NCBI GenBank assembly: GCA_005784505.1
Contig: VCAZ01000008.1
Location: 2,959,763-3,023,762, forward strand
Source: Bagarius yarrelli
Taxonomy: Eukaryota; Chordata; Actinopteri; Siluriformes; Sisoridae
Direction: 5' to 3'
Length of the DNA: 64,000 nucleotides
Of the stretch, positions 1 through 12,502 are shown in pieces. A program made the translations under genes and the position numbers. The notes beneath the pieces were generated by a model. That model did not search any database. It was not told the DNA's origin and saw nothing but the letters and a program-made list of their open reading frames with translations. The first letter of the stretch is position 1, and each line of letters starts with the position of its first letter.

Positions 1-3000
1 AACGGGACTGGAACAGTAGTTTATGGCGTCAAAAAGGGGGAAAAAATCGAATTCTTTAAACTATTATTGCTCATTTAAAAAAGAAAGAAAAAAAAATAAC
101 GTTAACGCCCACGTTAGCAAGGATAAAAATACCACAGCATTAACAAACTTGAAATACCGGTCTAAAGCCACCTCATTAGCCGTTACAAATGACTTGGGTG
201 GAAAAAGTAATCGGGTAAAAACCATATTTTTTTTTGCGCATTAGGCAATTAATAAGACAAAAGAAAAAAAAGCGCGTCATTAGCAGCGGCCATTTTGTTT
301 TAACAGCTGCGCCATTTTGTTTACGCGAAAAACCTAGTTGTCTGTCCTTTGTACTGGAAATTTCCTTTCCATGGCCAGAATCATGTTATGCCTACAATAG
401 TACTAGGACTCATATAAAGCTTTCCGTTTGCTGGCATTATCAGAACACCTTTCTTGTCAGTGATATAAACGTTCGATGATTACATACGAACCGCAAAAAA
501 AAGGCTTAGTTTAAGCGTTTAATAACAAAAGACCGATGTAACGTTTAAAAAAAAAACTATATACACAATATGATACAAAAACTACGTTTAAATTTGTTAT
601 TTATTTATTTATACAAACGACGTTAGTTAACTTGCCTTTTCGTTGAAAATAAACAATTAACACGTTCCGACTACGATTGTACGTGTAGAAAAACAAAGTT
701 CTGAACAACAAGCTTAGCTAAAATACACAACTAAATCAAAAGTGGAAAAAAAAAAATAGGCAGACCAGCTGAATTCACATCACCAGCGCAACCAGACCTC
801 ACAACGCTCGCACCACCCCCAAAGTAGCATACAACTGCTGTCGCACTTCCATATATACCAATGGAACTCGGTAGGTCATGAAATTACACCTCCGCGCTGT
901 TGCAAAAAAATAGTTCCACTGCGACGCTTATGTGGCTAAATAAGATTGTAACAAAAACCCTTATAGGTATATAATTATTTCTTTTAAACATATATATGAC
1001 GTAGATGACTGTTATAGTTTAGTGGCATAGTTATAGTATACTGTTCTTTTGTTCACAATTAAACTGTTTAATATAGGTTTATCAAACATTATTTCCTATT
1101 GCTGATATTTCAATAGTTTTCAATATATTCATTTTTTCTCTATATATCTATATATCAGAATTTAATATTTAGAAAATAAGGTATTTTTGCCCTAACACAG
1201 TTAAAATAAAATGTTGTGAATCTAATATGACTAATCAATGACTCAAACTGTCGACGCCAGTTTAAAAAAAAACACAAGCGTCACAGGCGCAACGCGGATG
1301 AATATCTCGAAGCTCGAATCTCCAGAGTAAACAAGATCACTCCGGTTTAAACCAGTTTCAGTAACTGGATCTACTTAGCCCTTTACCGCAGTGAATCAGC
1401 GCGCATGCCCAGATTAAGTTGCTGGCTCATTCTGTATGTTTCTGCTTTAGCCCAGAAAGAAGTAGAATGATCTGGCAAAATCAGTATTAAAGAAATAAAC
1501 GATTCTTTACTAAGGATCATTATTGAGTTCTGTTTATATTGTTATTGGAAAAGCCTGGCTTCTAGTATAAATTACCCCAGAACTATTCAGGAGTTGCAGA
1601 ACTAACCTAAACACATGATGACATATGAAATAGACTGTACAAAATGTTAATGTTTTAGCATTAGGTTACTGAGTGTACACAACATATTCTTTGGATCTGT
1701 TTTTCTGAGTTGTTTGGCCACGTCAGATTTTGTCACATACGACACGTAGCTCTGTTTTTAGATCAGTATTGCCGTGGGGGTGGGTGTCACGATTACCTCG
1801 TGTCAACAGAATTTCGGGGCGACTCTGAGTTCGATTCATTGTGAGTGAGTCGATTCATTGAATCATCTTTATACAAAATATATATTATATAATATATATT
1901 TTACCTGGAAGCAAAGACATTTTTTCTACAAGAATAAGTTTATTTGTAATAATTTGTAGAAATAAAAACCCGAGCCCAAAAAATATATATAAAACAATCA
2001 GAACACTTTTACTTAGCACTAGTAATCTCTCACACCAGTCACTGGGTAGACATGGGTAGAATCACAACAGTGAAAGCCTGAAATCTTTTATGTTTATTTC
2101 TGGTATTAATTTGCCTGTGTTCTTTAGTAAGCTATTTAACCAATCCAGCGTAGTAGACATAACTATAGAACATGTGACTTGGGGCTTGACCATTTTTTTG
2201 GAAATTGTAGTCTGACTGATGACCTGAACAATATAATTACAGTGTAAATATGTTTTTCCCATAATCATATGATTCCCCATATCAAAATGACATGTAATTA
2301 GGTTGTCTGTGTTTAATTACGTTGAGTGGGGAAAATAGGGAAATGTGGGGTATGTGTAAATATGCAAACAAAGGGCAAAATAGTTTGAGCCTGTTAACAT
2401 AGTTTGTACATCAGCATTTAAATATTTCAGTGAGGTAATCACGTCAGGAGGTTGATTACTGGCCATTTACACCTTTTTTTCCCGGAATAGGGACACAAAA
2501 TGGGACACACCTTTAAATACAGAAGAATGTTTATTGACTGAAAGTAAGTGAAGGTAGTGTCTAGTTTCGATATCTCAAGTGTTCTAGTTTTTACATTTAC
2601 ATAACTTCAATATATGCAGAAAGCATATATGTAAGCATTATGGTAAAGGCATAACATTACGTAAGGATTACATACGTCCTGATTTTGCTAGCTAGGGTTT
2701 TCAGCGCCCGGTGACAAAGTCAGTTTTCGCCCCCTTATTGTACCCTCGTGAAAAAGTGTGAGCCAAAAGGGGGTCCGTCATGCTTTCTTGGAAATTTGGG
2801 GGTTTTAAAACATGAAAAACTTCGTGGCATATTGTTACGGTGTGAGAAGGATAAAGAAAGTTAAATAATTAAGGCAACAATAGTAATTTATACATATCAT
2901 TAGGAAAAACATTTCATAATGAAATTCATTTATAATTATGTAACATCAATTTGGCACCCCCAGATGCCCCCTAGCTTTGCCACTGGATTTTGGCAAGTGG

Positions 3001-3182
3001 TTATTGTCTTGAGACCAGTATCTTTTACGATGTACCTGGAACAACAACAATGTTTAATGTCATCACTGTGCAACGTTCTGCTGACTATTCATGCAAAGTA
3101 AAAAAAACAAAATGGCCGCAGATTTTAACATGTAAATGCATAACCTTGAAAATAAAAATCCTTCGAAAATATTTCCAGCTCC

Positions 3183-3566
3183 ACCAAGCTACCACTGCTG
3201 GGCCCCTGAGCAAGGCCTTTAACCCCTAATTGCTCAGTTGGGGGCAGGGTGGCTCAAATGGTTAAGGTGCTGAGTTGTTAATCTGAAGACCAGAAACACC
3301 TGGGTTCAAGCCCCACCTCCGGCAAGTCAACCACTGTTGGGTCCTTGAGCAAGACCCTTAACCCCTCCTGCTCCAGGGGCGCTGTATCATAGCTGACCCT
3401 GTGCTCTGACCCCAACTTACTAAGATGGGATATGTGAAAAAATGCATTTCATTGGCTCTGTACATGTACCTTGCACAATGACAATGAATTGAATATACTT
3501 ATACTTAAGATAAATGTAATGTGCTCTGGATAAGGGCATCTGCCAAATGCTGTAAATGTAAATATT
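3183..3566 (+). repeat. Nested SINEs: one inserted in another
   Basis: The outer SINE starts at about 3183 ('accaagctaccactgctggg'), stops at about 3240 ('gctcagttg') and resumes at about 3509 ('gataaatgtaa...ggataagggcatctgcc'). Between them lies a second SINE with an A-box-like 'gtggctcaaatggttaagg', a B box 'gggttcaagcccc' and a 3' tail ending 'gaatatacttatactta'. Confidence 0.7.
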
Positions 3567-3960
3567 AGGGCCTTGCACCACTGGTGGCTCAGGCACTTAT
3601 AATATTATTAACTACTTTAATTTGTTTCTTTACTTGCATGGAAAACATCTTAATCTACATAAAACATGCCATAAAACATTTGTGTGAAAAAAGTCAGAGT
3701 TTAAAGCACCAGAGACTTCTTTCACAATCAATTAACAAATGGAAAAATTGTGGTGATACATCAGAAACAAGAAGTGTCTCCGCATCCCCCCTAAGGAATA
3801 AGTGCTCTACTATCAGCCCTTTCATACTCTTGTTTACATCATAGCATTATGAAAAGTTTATTACAATTTTTCTACTTTACTATCTGCACCATAACACATT
3901 TACACATTTTTGAATGACACTTCCATTAATAGTCACTGCAATACCCAGGTGGGGATAATG

Positions 3961-4095
3961 TACATTTACATTTACAGCATTTGGCAGATGCCCCTATCCA
4001 GAGCGACTTACATTTATCTCTTTTATACAACTGAGCAATTGGGGGTTAAGGGCCTTGCTCAGGGGCCCAACAGTCGTGGCTTGGAGGTGCTAGGA
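3961..4095 (-). repeat. tRNA-derived SINE fragment, minus strand
   Basis: 'catttggcagatgcccctat' followed by 'gcgacttacattt' and 'caattgggggttaagggcc' is the complement of the SINE core. Confidence 0.7.
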
Positions 4096-6303
4096 ATTGA
4101 TAATTTCTTTGTCAGTGGCTAAACATACAAAATCAGCAGGGGATCAATTTTCTCCTTATTGTAGGCAAAACCTACAGACTTTTACTCTCCTTTGCTATAA
4201 ATTGCTACACTTTAGTAAACTACACTGTACTCGTATACCATACTACATTATTCCATTTCAATATGTTGTAATCTTTACATTACCACAGATTCTTGTGCTC
4301 TACAACGCTCTGCCATAAGATACTGTTAATGTATACTATACCTCTACTGTGTTTTGATGCTCTGTATTATGTTGCATCAGTCACTGTACTATAACCATAC
4401 AAGACTGTACTGTGGTTTTTAAAAAAATTGTTTTTAGACCAAGACCACTTGAAAATTAAAAATTTTCTAATTCAATACATTCTGGCATAAAGTTCTATCA
4501 CAAATGCCCAGTAGATGTCCTCACACTCTAAATTACAGATGTGAACGCCATCAATAAGGTTTGTGGAGTTTGTTGGATTAGATTTAATACTTGATCTTAT
4601 AGGATTTTGGTTTAAATAAAAAAAATTATAATATAGAAACAGATAAAAAAAAATGATCAGCATTGGAGACTTTATGTTTTTTTGCACGTACCAAAACTAT
4701 ATAGGGCGATCAGTCGTATTCCTTTAGGAATCAGAAATATCGTAAACAAATTGAAAAGAAAATCTTAAAATTTACTTTTACAGATGAAGATAGTGTTCAT
4801 ATACTTTTCCCTCTTGTTGTAAACTTGAATTCCCTTTTTTACCCATAACTGTTTTGTAGTTTGACTTTTGTAATTTACTTAATTATATTTTCCATATTTC
4901 TATATGTATAAAAACTCTTTAAAAATAGTAAGCATGGAACTATAAACCTTCACCAAATCCTGCTTGAGACTCAAGCAACAATTTTATTTTGCAATTTAAT
5001 TTAGTGCCAAACTAAGCAACACAACAGAACCAGAAACATGCAGTGTGTCATTTCTGGACAAAAAGACACCAATACTGAAATGTAAATCAATTCAATACAT
5101 CCAGTGGTTTGATTATTTAATTAAAGAAAGACTATTATGGAGTGCAAAAATACAGATTTTGTTTCAAATTTAAAGTAACATCCTACACCCGCTTGCCCTT
5201 GTCCTTGCTAAATGTGTGTGTGTGGTACCTTTGATAGTGATTTGAATGGATGTTGACACATCACAGTACAGTGTACTTCTCTTTTCTTTTTACTATTATA
5301 AAATAAAATCAATAACCCTAAATAAATCTAGCTGTCACTCAAACACTATCAGCTCAGCAATGTCACATGAAGGTGGAAAAATGCTAATCTAAAAATTAAA
5401 ATATTTCTTTTATGGTCATTAGCTGTAGAACGACTGTAAATTAGAAAATGTGAAAACTTTGTTGGTCTCAATTTGTAACTTGTAATGTTTGGATAGAGAG
5501 GATTTTGCAGTTGTTGTTTTTTTGTTCTTTTTTATTTGGTGGAACCTTTTTTTTTTAACTTTGGCAGTATCGGCAGCAGAACGACGCACAAAGATGACAT
5601 TATAAACATTGATTGGCTTGCGCAGTTGTTGTCCCAGGTACAGAATAAAAGATACTGGTATCAAGAACATGAACCACATTGGCAAAATTAGGACGTGCAA
5701 AAATTCTTTAGGGCACTACGTGGTCCACTTTGGGATAGAGCAAAATCCTTTGCTGTCTCTGGCCTCGGGGACCGTGGTTTTAAACAATGCACAATGATTT
5801 ACCACAAATTTGTATACATTTTTAGTGCCATAGAAACAACAGAAGATATTGTCTGGCAGGCACATCTACGCAAACAATAAACTTGTGTCAAATTTCCCTT
5901 AGCTTTAAAAACGCAATGTTTACAAAAATCCTTACTGTTACATATGCTTATTTAAATAAGCAAAAAATGTAAAACCTTTTTTTGCTCTGAAGCCTGATCA
6001 ATTTTGTTCCAGTTGTCTGTCTACAAAGTCGATTGTGTAATGCATTACACAAGTAATTAGGTTCAGTGAAGCATAAGGTCATCACAGTTTCACAGCAACT
6101 GAGTGCTATATTAGTTCTTTTACATATGAGATTCAACTTGGGCAGGGATTGTTTCCATGCACTGAAAGATACTGCTATAGGAATTAGGCTTTAAAAGTAA
6201 ACATTTAGACTGTTTATATAGGTTTATATGAGTGACATCAGTGTATAGCATGCTGTAAAAACTTTAATTATTTTGTGATTCAATTACTAGTTGATTTTTT
6301 GAA

Positions 6304-9300
6304 ATGAAGAAACATTTGGAAAATAATTTCATTCCAATTCAGAAAACATCAAAAGATGAATGTAAACTACAGAAAAATGATATTTTATCTCATCAGGATG
6401 TTCCAGATCATCACATCAACCAACACAACTTCAGAGTGTCATCTGGGTATGTACATGTTTTTTTTGTATAAAAAAAGTAACTTGTCAGTCTTATACTTAT
6501 TGCAAATTAGCCATTATTAACCATTATTTTTCTTCAAAAGGCAAGTCACACTTTAATATATATCTTACAGGAACAACTATGATTCTGAAATTCGGACAGA
6601 TTTTCATCAAAATTTTAAAGACACAGACCATAACACCCTTTCTAGGGCCTCGGTATACATCCACTCTTCTACTTCCTCCTCTTCTTCTGCATCTTGCTTT
6701 TCAGAGTCCAGTTTGGACAGTGAGTGGCATTTACTGCTGAACAAACCCCAGCATTCTGTGTCCTGTTCCAATCTTCCAGAAGCCAGGATTTTTCAAGATG
6801 AGGCATCAATGAACGCAGATTTTAAGCTGAGTAACTCAGAATGTTATATTCACCATCATCAACAGAAACAACAGCATTTTGGCTATTTTGGATCACAGCA
6901 ACAGGTTTCAGAGCTGGGACTGAAGAAATCACCACTATACAGTTGCCAGAGCAAAAGTGAAGAGGGGCTTCTTCAAAGCATAACACAAGGTTGCAGTACT
7001 AGGGGGCATGGGAGACCCCACTCATTTGAGCGCAACCAACTTTACAAGACCACCAGTCTCATACAAACCGATACTGTCAGGGATAAGGCTGCTGCAACAA
7101 TAAACATGGCAAAACCTCAAAGGGCTGTCTCATCTATTCAGCTGCCAAGCAAAGGAATTCTTAAAAACAAAGATAAAAGGCAGAAGCATAGAATCTTTCA
7201 GAAAGTCAAGTCAATGGAAGCACTGTCCACTAGGGAACAAACCACTAGCCCACATAAACAGAGTTCTAAGGAGGCACTGAGGAAAAACTTTGTAAAAGAG
7301 AAGATTGAGTTCTCTGCTTTTCTGGATGAGATAACTAGGCAGGTTATCAGTCCTTCAAAACTCAGCTCTTTCAGAATCAATCCCTCTATCGCGATGACAT
7401 CTCACAAGTTGGCCAACGAAAACCGAAAACAGTCTGCTAAAGCATTTAACCAGAGACCGGTAGATTTTCAGAAATTACCCAAACAGCAAAATGTCCAGCC
7501 TGTAAAATCTAAAAATGTAAAAGAAAGAACAGATTCCAGTAAACAAAAATGTAAATCTGCCAGCTCTTCTGGTGTTCCACATCAGCATCAGCACCGGTGC
7601 CGTCAAGAGAAGCAACACTTTACTTCTCAGAATTCTAAAACCACTTTACACAAAAACCACCAAGAAAAATATATGCAGTTCCCTAATAAATGTAACAGCA
7701 CCAGTCCTGAATCCATTTTGCAGGAGAAGCACTTTCACACTAAAGGTAAACAGGATTATAAAGATGGTTATGATATATCTAGGGGGCTCAAAACTAAGCA
7801 CAAAGTTGCATCCTTGCCTGCTGGACTGGATATGGGGATGGAGTTTCCGAAAAAAACCTTCAGAGTAACTGACCCCAACCTGGAGAATATTAATAAGGAT
7901 GGAGACCCAAGTTATAGAAGACAATCCAAGCAATCACACAGGGTAAGTTTAAAATAAGGATACTATACGGTAGGGGCTACCAAACTTGGTTCTGCAGAGT
8001 TTAGCTCCAACCCTAATTAAACACATCTAAACTATTAGCTTATTAAGGCTTTGCTCTGTAAACTTGAAACTTACAAACAGGTGTGTCGAGGCAAGTTAGA
8101 GATAAACTCTCCAGGACACCGACCCTCCAGAACTGAGACTGGTGACCCCTGCTATACAGTATAAATTATTTAGTATATCAATAATAATTATTTTGCATAT
8201 ACTGTACATACATATATAAACATATAATTTGGCGTACCTGCTAATCCAATACATGTTTCTGTGCAAGCATTTTTATCTACCCAGGTGTTTTAACAGGCAT
8301 TAATGTGGCTATAACCCTTATTTCTAGTTTGTCCTTCTATATCCTTGTTTTGTCTGTTTAAAATGAGATGTGATCGTGGAACAATAAATATTATACTTTT
8401 ATTTGCATTTATTTATTATTCATTTGGGCAGCATGCCCCTTTTTCCTAAAAATGTCTTCAAAAAAAGATTGTTCATTAGTCCAGGTTTGGTGTATCACTA
8501 TTTATTAACAAACTATCTGGATGCATTTGACTTTAAAAATCAATTTTTTGTTTATCTTTCCCCTCCATGCCTATCTGCCCTTCATGCTCAGGATTCAGTG
8601 AGTAGCCTGGACAGAGCCGAGTGAGTATTTTTTCCCTTATCTGCTCCACTATTTCACACTATTGATTTTCCTTTATTTTGATATCTGTTGGGCGTCGCCT
8701 ATTCTACATTCTGCCTTCCAGCTAACTGCAAACACAATTGATCTTTCCTGCCATGGTTTCTATGGCCAAGGTACATTAGATCAGCAGCAGTTCCATAACA
8801 CTGTCGATTGTTTGTGGGTTCATGCAAATATGTTTACAATAAATAAAAATAATTGTAAACCCTGAGCAGATAAGAATGTGAAATAATATGTTTGTGGTAT
8901 TATGACTCTAACAAAACTCCCATGATGCCTTGCAGATATCTGGAACAGGACAACAAGGACCTGCATCAGAATCTGTTGCAGATAATGTTGTGCATCGCAA
9001 ATGTAAAGGCAGAGCTTCAGTGTATCAGGACAGAATTGAGCAGTATTACCGAAAAATGCAAGAAGTAAGGGTTAATGGTCACAAGATCTGTTGTGTAAAT
9101 AATTTTGTAATGCTCTTTTAATATTACAGCCGAGTGTTGAATATGATATTTACGTGTATTATTTCTTTAACAAAAAGCACTGATTTCAGATTAGACATAT
9201 GTTGTTCTTATGTGTTGTAAATGAATTATTCCTAATGCAAGAGTTTGCATCCAAGAAAGAAACCCCCCAAAAAGAAGTAAATAATAAACAATATCTGAAA

Positions 9301-9441
9301 TTTAGTTTAGAATTAGTGATAAGAAAAGGATCAGAAAAGTCAGCATCTGTCTTTAGACCTCACATGACTGGAGTTTGGTAGTTACAATAGATTTACAACA
9401 AATACATTAAGAAAAACAGTCAATAGGATAAAAGTGTCAAT

Positions 9442-9507
<66 letters not shown>

Positions 9508-10235
9508 TCTATATATATATATATATATAGGTGTGAAAATACCAATTGTAATATACAATTATTATCACATTCAGTTAACATTTATCTATGTGGAAAAACT
9601 GCATTTAAAATAACATTGTACATGGCAAAAACAATGTTATAGGATATTTGTAGATTTTAAATCAAGATTAAATATTTTAACTATTTTCTATATAAAATCT
9701 ATTACTCCCGATTTTTTATGCAGATAATTGTTTTTTTTATTCTAATGTAAAGAAAAAAAGTCTTCTATTAGAACAAGTCTATCTAATCATTAATTCAGTT
9801 TGTAATCAGTAATCGGAAATAAATATACTTTTAGTTGTTGAATTCAGTTTTGCGATGTACAGTTAAGTGCATTTACAGTTAAGTACAGTACATGCCTGGA
9901 TTAGTAAATTGTTGGTTTCTTACAGGCTTGAAGAGAACTACACAAACTGTCAGCAGGCAAACGCTGTCCTGGAGCAACAACTTCAGTCAGTGGTGAGATA
10001 AAACCACACAAATGTCTACATTAAAAAAAATATGTATTTGAAAACAACATGATTGTTATTTATTACTGCTCATTATCGATTGAAACACGCCCTGTTTATT
10101 CACTTTTAAATTTCTTCTTTTAATTAACAGCTTTCGGATAGGCATTTTGACTATGAAGATGATGTGAAGGACCTATTATTCTCCTCCTCATCATGTAGTC
10201 AAGTGGTCGCTGACAAATCAGATAGAAACTTGTGA
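6304..10235 (+). CDS. Uncharacterised coiled-coil protein, 6 coding exons
   Basis: Coding exons are 6304-6446, 6571-7942, 8592-8620, 8936-9064, 9926-9992 and 10131-10235. They sum to 1845 nt, 615 codons including TGA, and every junction is GT-AG with matching phase. An in-frame TGA at 6292-6294 makes ATG 6304 the first Met. I do not recognise the gene. The 457-codon second exon encodes a Ser-, His- and Gln-rich, probably disordered body: a Ser run near residues 79-92, His/Gln clusters, and SKGILKNK. It also has an ordered-looking motif, IEFSAFLDEITRQVISPSKL, at about 293-312. Exons 3-5 (about 506-580) are heptad-like, with ELSSITEKCKKLEENY followed by NAVLEQQLQSV, faintly like the coiled coil of TJAP1/BEGAIN proteins. 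The tail is acidic and Ser-rich. No signal peptide or membrane segment is seen. It sits 2.3 kb upstream of rom1 on the same strand. Exon structure is solid; function is unknown. Confidence 0.8.
7963..8159. mobile_element. Short hAT-type MITE with 8-bp target duplication
   Basis: A 181-bp insert at 7971-8151 has degenerate inverted ends: AGGGGCTACCAAACTTGG on the left against the complement of the right end, CAGGGGTCACCAGTCTC. It is flanked by CTATACGG (7963-7970) and CTATACAG (8152-8159), a 7/8 match to an 8-bp duplication as made by hAT transposases. The body contains 'ctccaaccctaattaaacac', common in teleost copies. It lies in intron 2 of gene 1. Confidence 0.7.
9447..9529. repeat. Poly(A) run followed by (TA)n microsatellite
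   Basis: About 34 A residues run straight into about 49 bases of (TA)n with one interruption, inside intron 4 of gene 1. This may be the A-tail of a decayed retroposon joined to an expanded dinucleotide. Confidence 0.9.
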
Positions 10236-12493
10236 CTTAAGGACACTGAATCATCTACAAGAAAAAAAGGGACAGGGAGACGACACAAGGAGATTTAGCT
10301 GGCAGACATGAGCATGTGGCAGAATTTTTACCATGGTCAGAAAATCAAGCCCCCTGCATGGATTAATTAAGGCGAATACAAGTGACCTCCTGTTTTCTAA
10401 GACAGAATCTTCGTCCCCCCCCAAGGTCACAAGGCAGTGTTTATGGCTCAGAGACAAAAATACATTTCGGCGGCATGCTGGCTTCAAGGCCTGGTGAAGT
10501 TCTGCCTCATTAATATAGCCTGGAGAGATAGGGCAGGTTTTCATTTCACTGATAGTCTGAACATACTATAATAATCCAGCATTAGTTTACTGTGTTTACA
10601 ATGATTTACCTTACAGATTTATACTAGAAAATTGGTTTTAAATATAAATCATGAACAAGTTAAAAATATTAAAAACAAAACATTTTAATGTATGTATTAT
10701 GCCCTTGTTTAACTTTTTTTTAATATTGCTTCTTTCATGCCTTGTTGCTTCGCTTCTTACAACCTCTTCTTTTCTGCACCCAGTGGCTAAAACACCTAAA
10801 ACAGGAATACCCAAAGTAAATTAAATGCTGTTCTTAAAACATCTGCAGTATATGCATGGGTTTGGTCTGTAATGAAAGATGTCACTTTGCGATTTGTTAC
10901 TAAACAGTCAAAATAACCCTAGGACTTCAGTAGATTCAGTAGATTACTGATTAAGTAATAGGTCTTAAAAGAGACTGAATTTTTTTTTGGAAACAGAAGC
11001 ATGCAGATGTCTAAATCTGGGAGATTTTAGCCAAAGAATAGAATTATTTGACACCATAAGTTCAAATTTGATAACAATATATTAGAAAATAAGTGTTTAT
11101 ACAGGTTTACATAATTTTAGCTTAGTGTGCCTCCCCAAAAAAGCCTATTTGGAGACCACAAATAACCCTTTGTAACGGTACAAATCTTGAAACACAAAAT
11201 ATTAAACAGATACATTATTTACTTACTTGTTTATTGACATATTATCCTGTAAAAAAGAAACCTAAAATAAAAAAGGTATTATAGTTTATTTTATACTAAT
11301 TAATTTAACAGCATACATAGTATTTAAAAGTATCTGTTTGCCATCCTTTGGCATATTATGGCATATAATTTGTCATGGTGGGTTTAGAGATTATTAACAC
11401 ATAACTAAAGTGTCCAACTTTTAAATGTGTCTGTTATAAAAGTCATTATTGAGTTTTTATTAGATAATTATATTTAACTCATTTTATTTAGAAGGATTCA
11501 AACTCCAATAAATGCTTAATTAAATAAGACATTTGCAGTTAAAGGGGCATTTTAAAATTCCCTATAGGAGCCCCTAATCTAGAGCAAACGCTTTGGTTTT
11601 TATTTACTTGGTGAAAAATTCTTTATGGTTCTTGCAAGTTACAAAAAAATTAAAAACTGTTTTCTGAACTTGTTTTGTTGTGTGATTTGTGTTGTGTAGC
11701 TTGGTTGCATAATTTAGTTACACATATGTGGTGGAATTCTTGCACCCACATTCGAAGGAAAACAATTATTTTTGCACAAGGTTTTAAACACATTCTGTCT
11801 CCTAAAAATAGACTTTTTGGCAACATTCTACCTGATTATTTTAATCCTTTCTCATCACTTCTACTATGCTTCTTTCACTGCAGGATAGAAACCGCTTTGT
11901 AGTTCAAGGGCAGGTTTATTTAGATTACAAGGGTCTGTACTTCTGTTGGCTATTTCTATTGGTCAGTTTAATAGGATTGGCTTTGAGCAAAAGAGATTAT
12001 GACACCCAAGGCATAATACTTCATATCATATTCCTATAAGTTCTTATCAAAATGGCTGCATTGTAGGAAGTGTGCTGTCTTCAGGCCCATTGAGGAACGC
12101 TAATCAATATTTGAAGGTAATCGTAAATATTCTGAATTTTAAAAGAAACAAAGACGTTGGGTGGTGCTTTCAATTTTTAAAATAATTTTTATGAAAAACA
12201 AGAAAAAAATCCATTAAACCAACAGATCATGTTGTTAAAAAATGCTTTGATTAAGACCATTATTTCTAAATGGCTTAAATATTACTTTTTTGTACTTTGA
12301 TAGATGCAAGGAATATTTAACTTTAAAGTCATGTAAACTAGTCTTGAAAAAAAAAACCCTTCTGTATTTGTAATCCATCTTAAATGATTTACGTAGCACC
12401 GTTAAATTTGTCTCAAATTTGTCAATTTGTCAGTTTTCCCTTTTTTTTTTTTTTTTTTTTTTTTGCATTTTATTGTCATCCTCTGTTTTTGTT
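10236..12493. other. 3' UTR of gene 1 and rom1 upstream region
   Basis: The start should be the 3' untranslated region of gene 1; a weak ATTAAA lies at 10668-10673. The remainder is AT-rich and non-repetitive with no coding signal. It should contain the rom1 promoter and a 5' untranslated exon, because the rom1 ATG lies one base after a splice-acceptor-like pyrimidine tract and 'ccag'. A 24-T run occupies 12441-12464. Confidence 0.45.
11842..12376 (+). promoter_or_regulatory. Two CRX/OTX-type TAATCC sites upstream of rom1
   Basis: TAATCC occurs at 11842-11847 and 12371-12376, about 660 and 130 bases before the rom1 start codon. CRX and OTX2 bind TAATCC and drive photoreceptor genes, so the placement is suggestive. 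Six-base motifs are common by chance in AT-rich DNA, so this is only a candidate. Confidence 0.25.
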
Positions 12494-12502
12494 TTTTCCA
12501 GC

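Larger units (their letters stand above)
1..6290. other. Upstream non-coding region of gene 1
   Basis: I find no supported gene here. The DNA is AT-rich. A locally CpG-richer patch at about 1250-1440 could be a promoter or first non-coding exon of the gene starting at 6304, but nothing proves it. The stretch holds a nested SINE (3183-3566), a minus-strand SINE (3961-4095) and two diverged copies of an unclassified repeat in opposite orientation (about 2960-3120 and 5560-5710). A splice-acceptor-like 'attactag' at 6283-6290 precedes the first coding exon and suggests that a 5' untranslated exon lies somewhere in this region. Confidence 0.5.

Noticed and set aside
10251..10544. A 97-codon minus-strand open frame after gene 1
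   Set aside because: It lies antisense in the probable 3' UTR, with no domain, splice signals or neighbouring exons.
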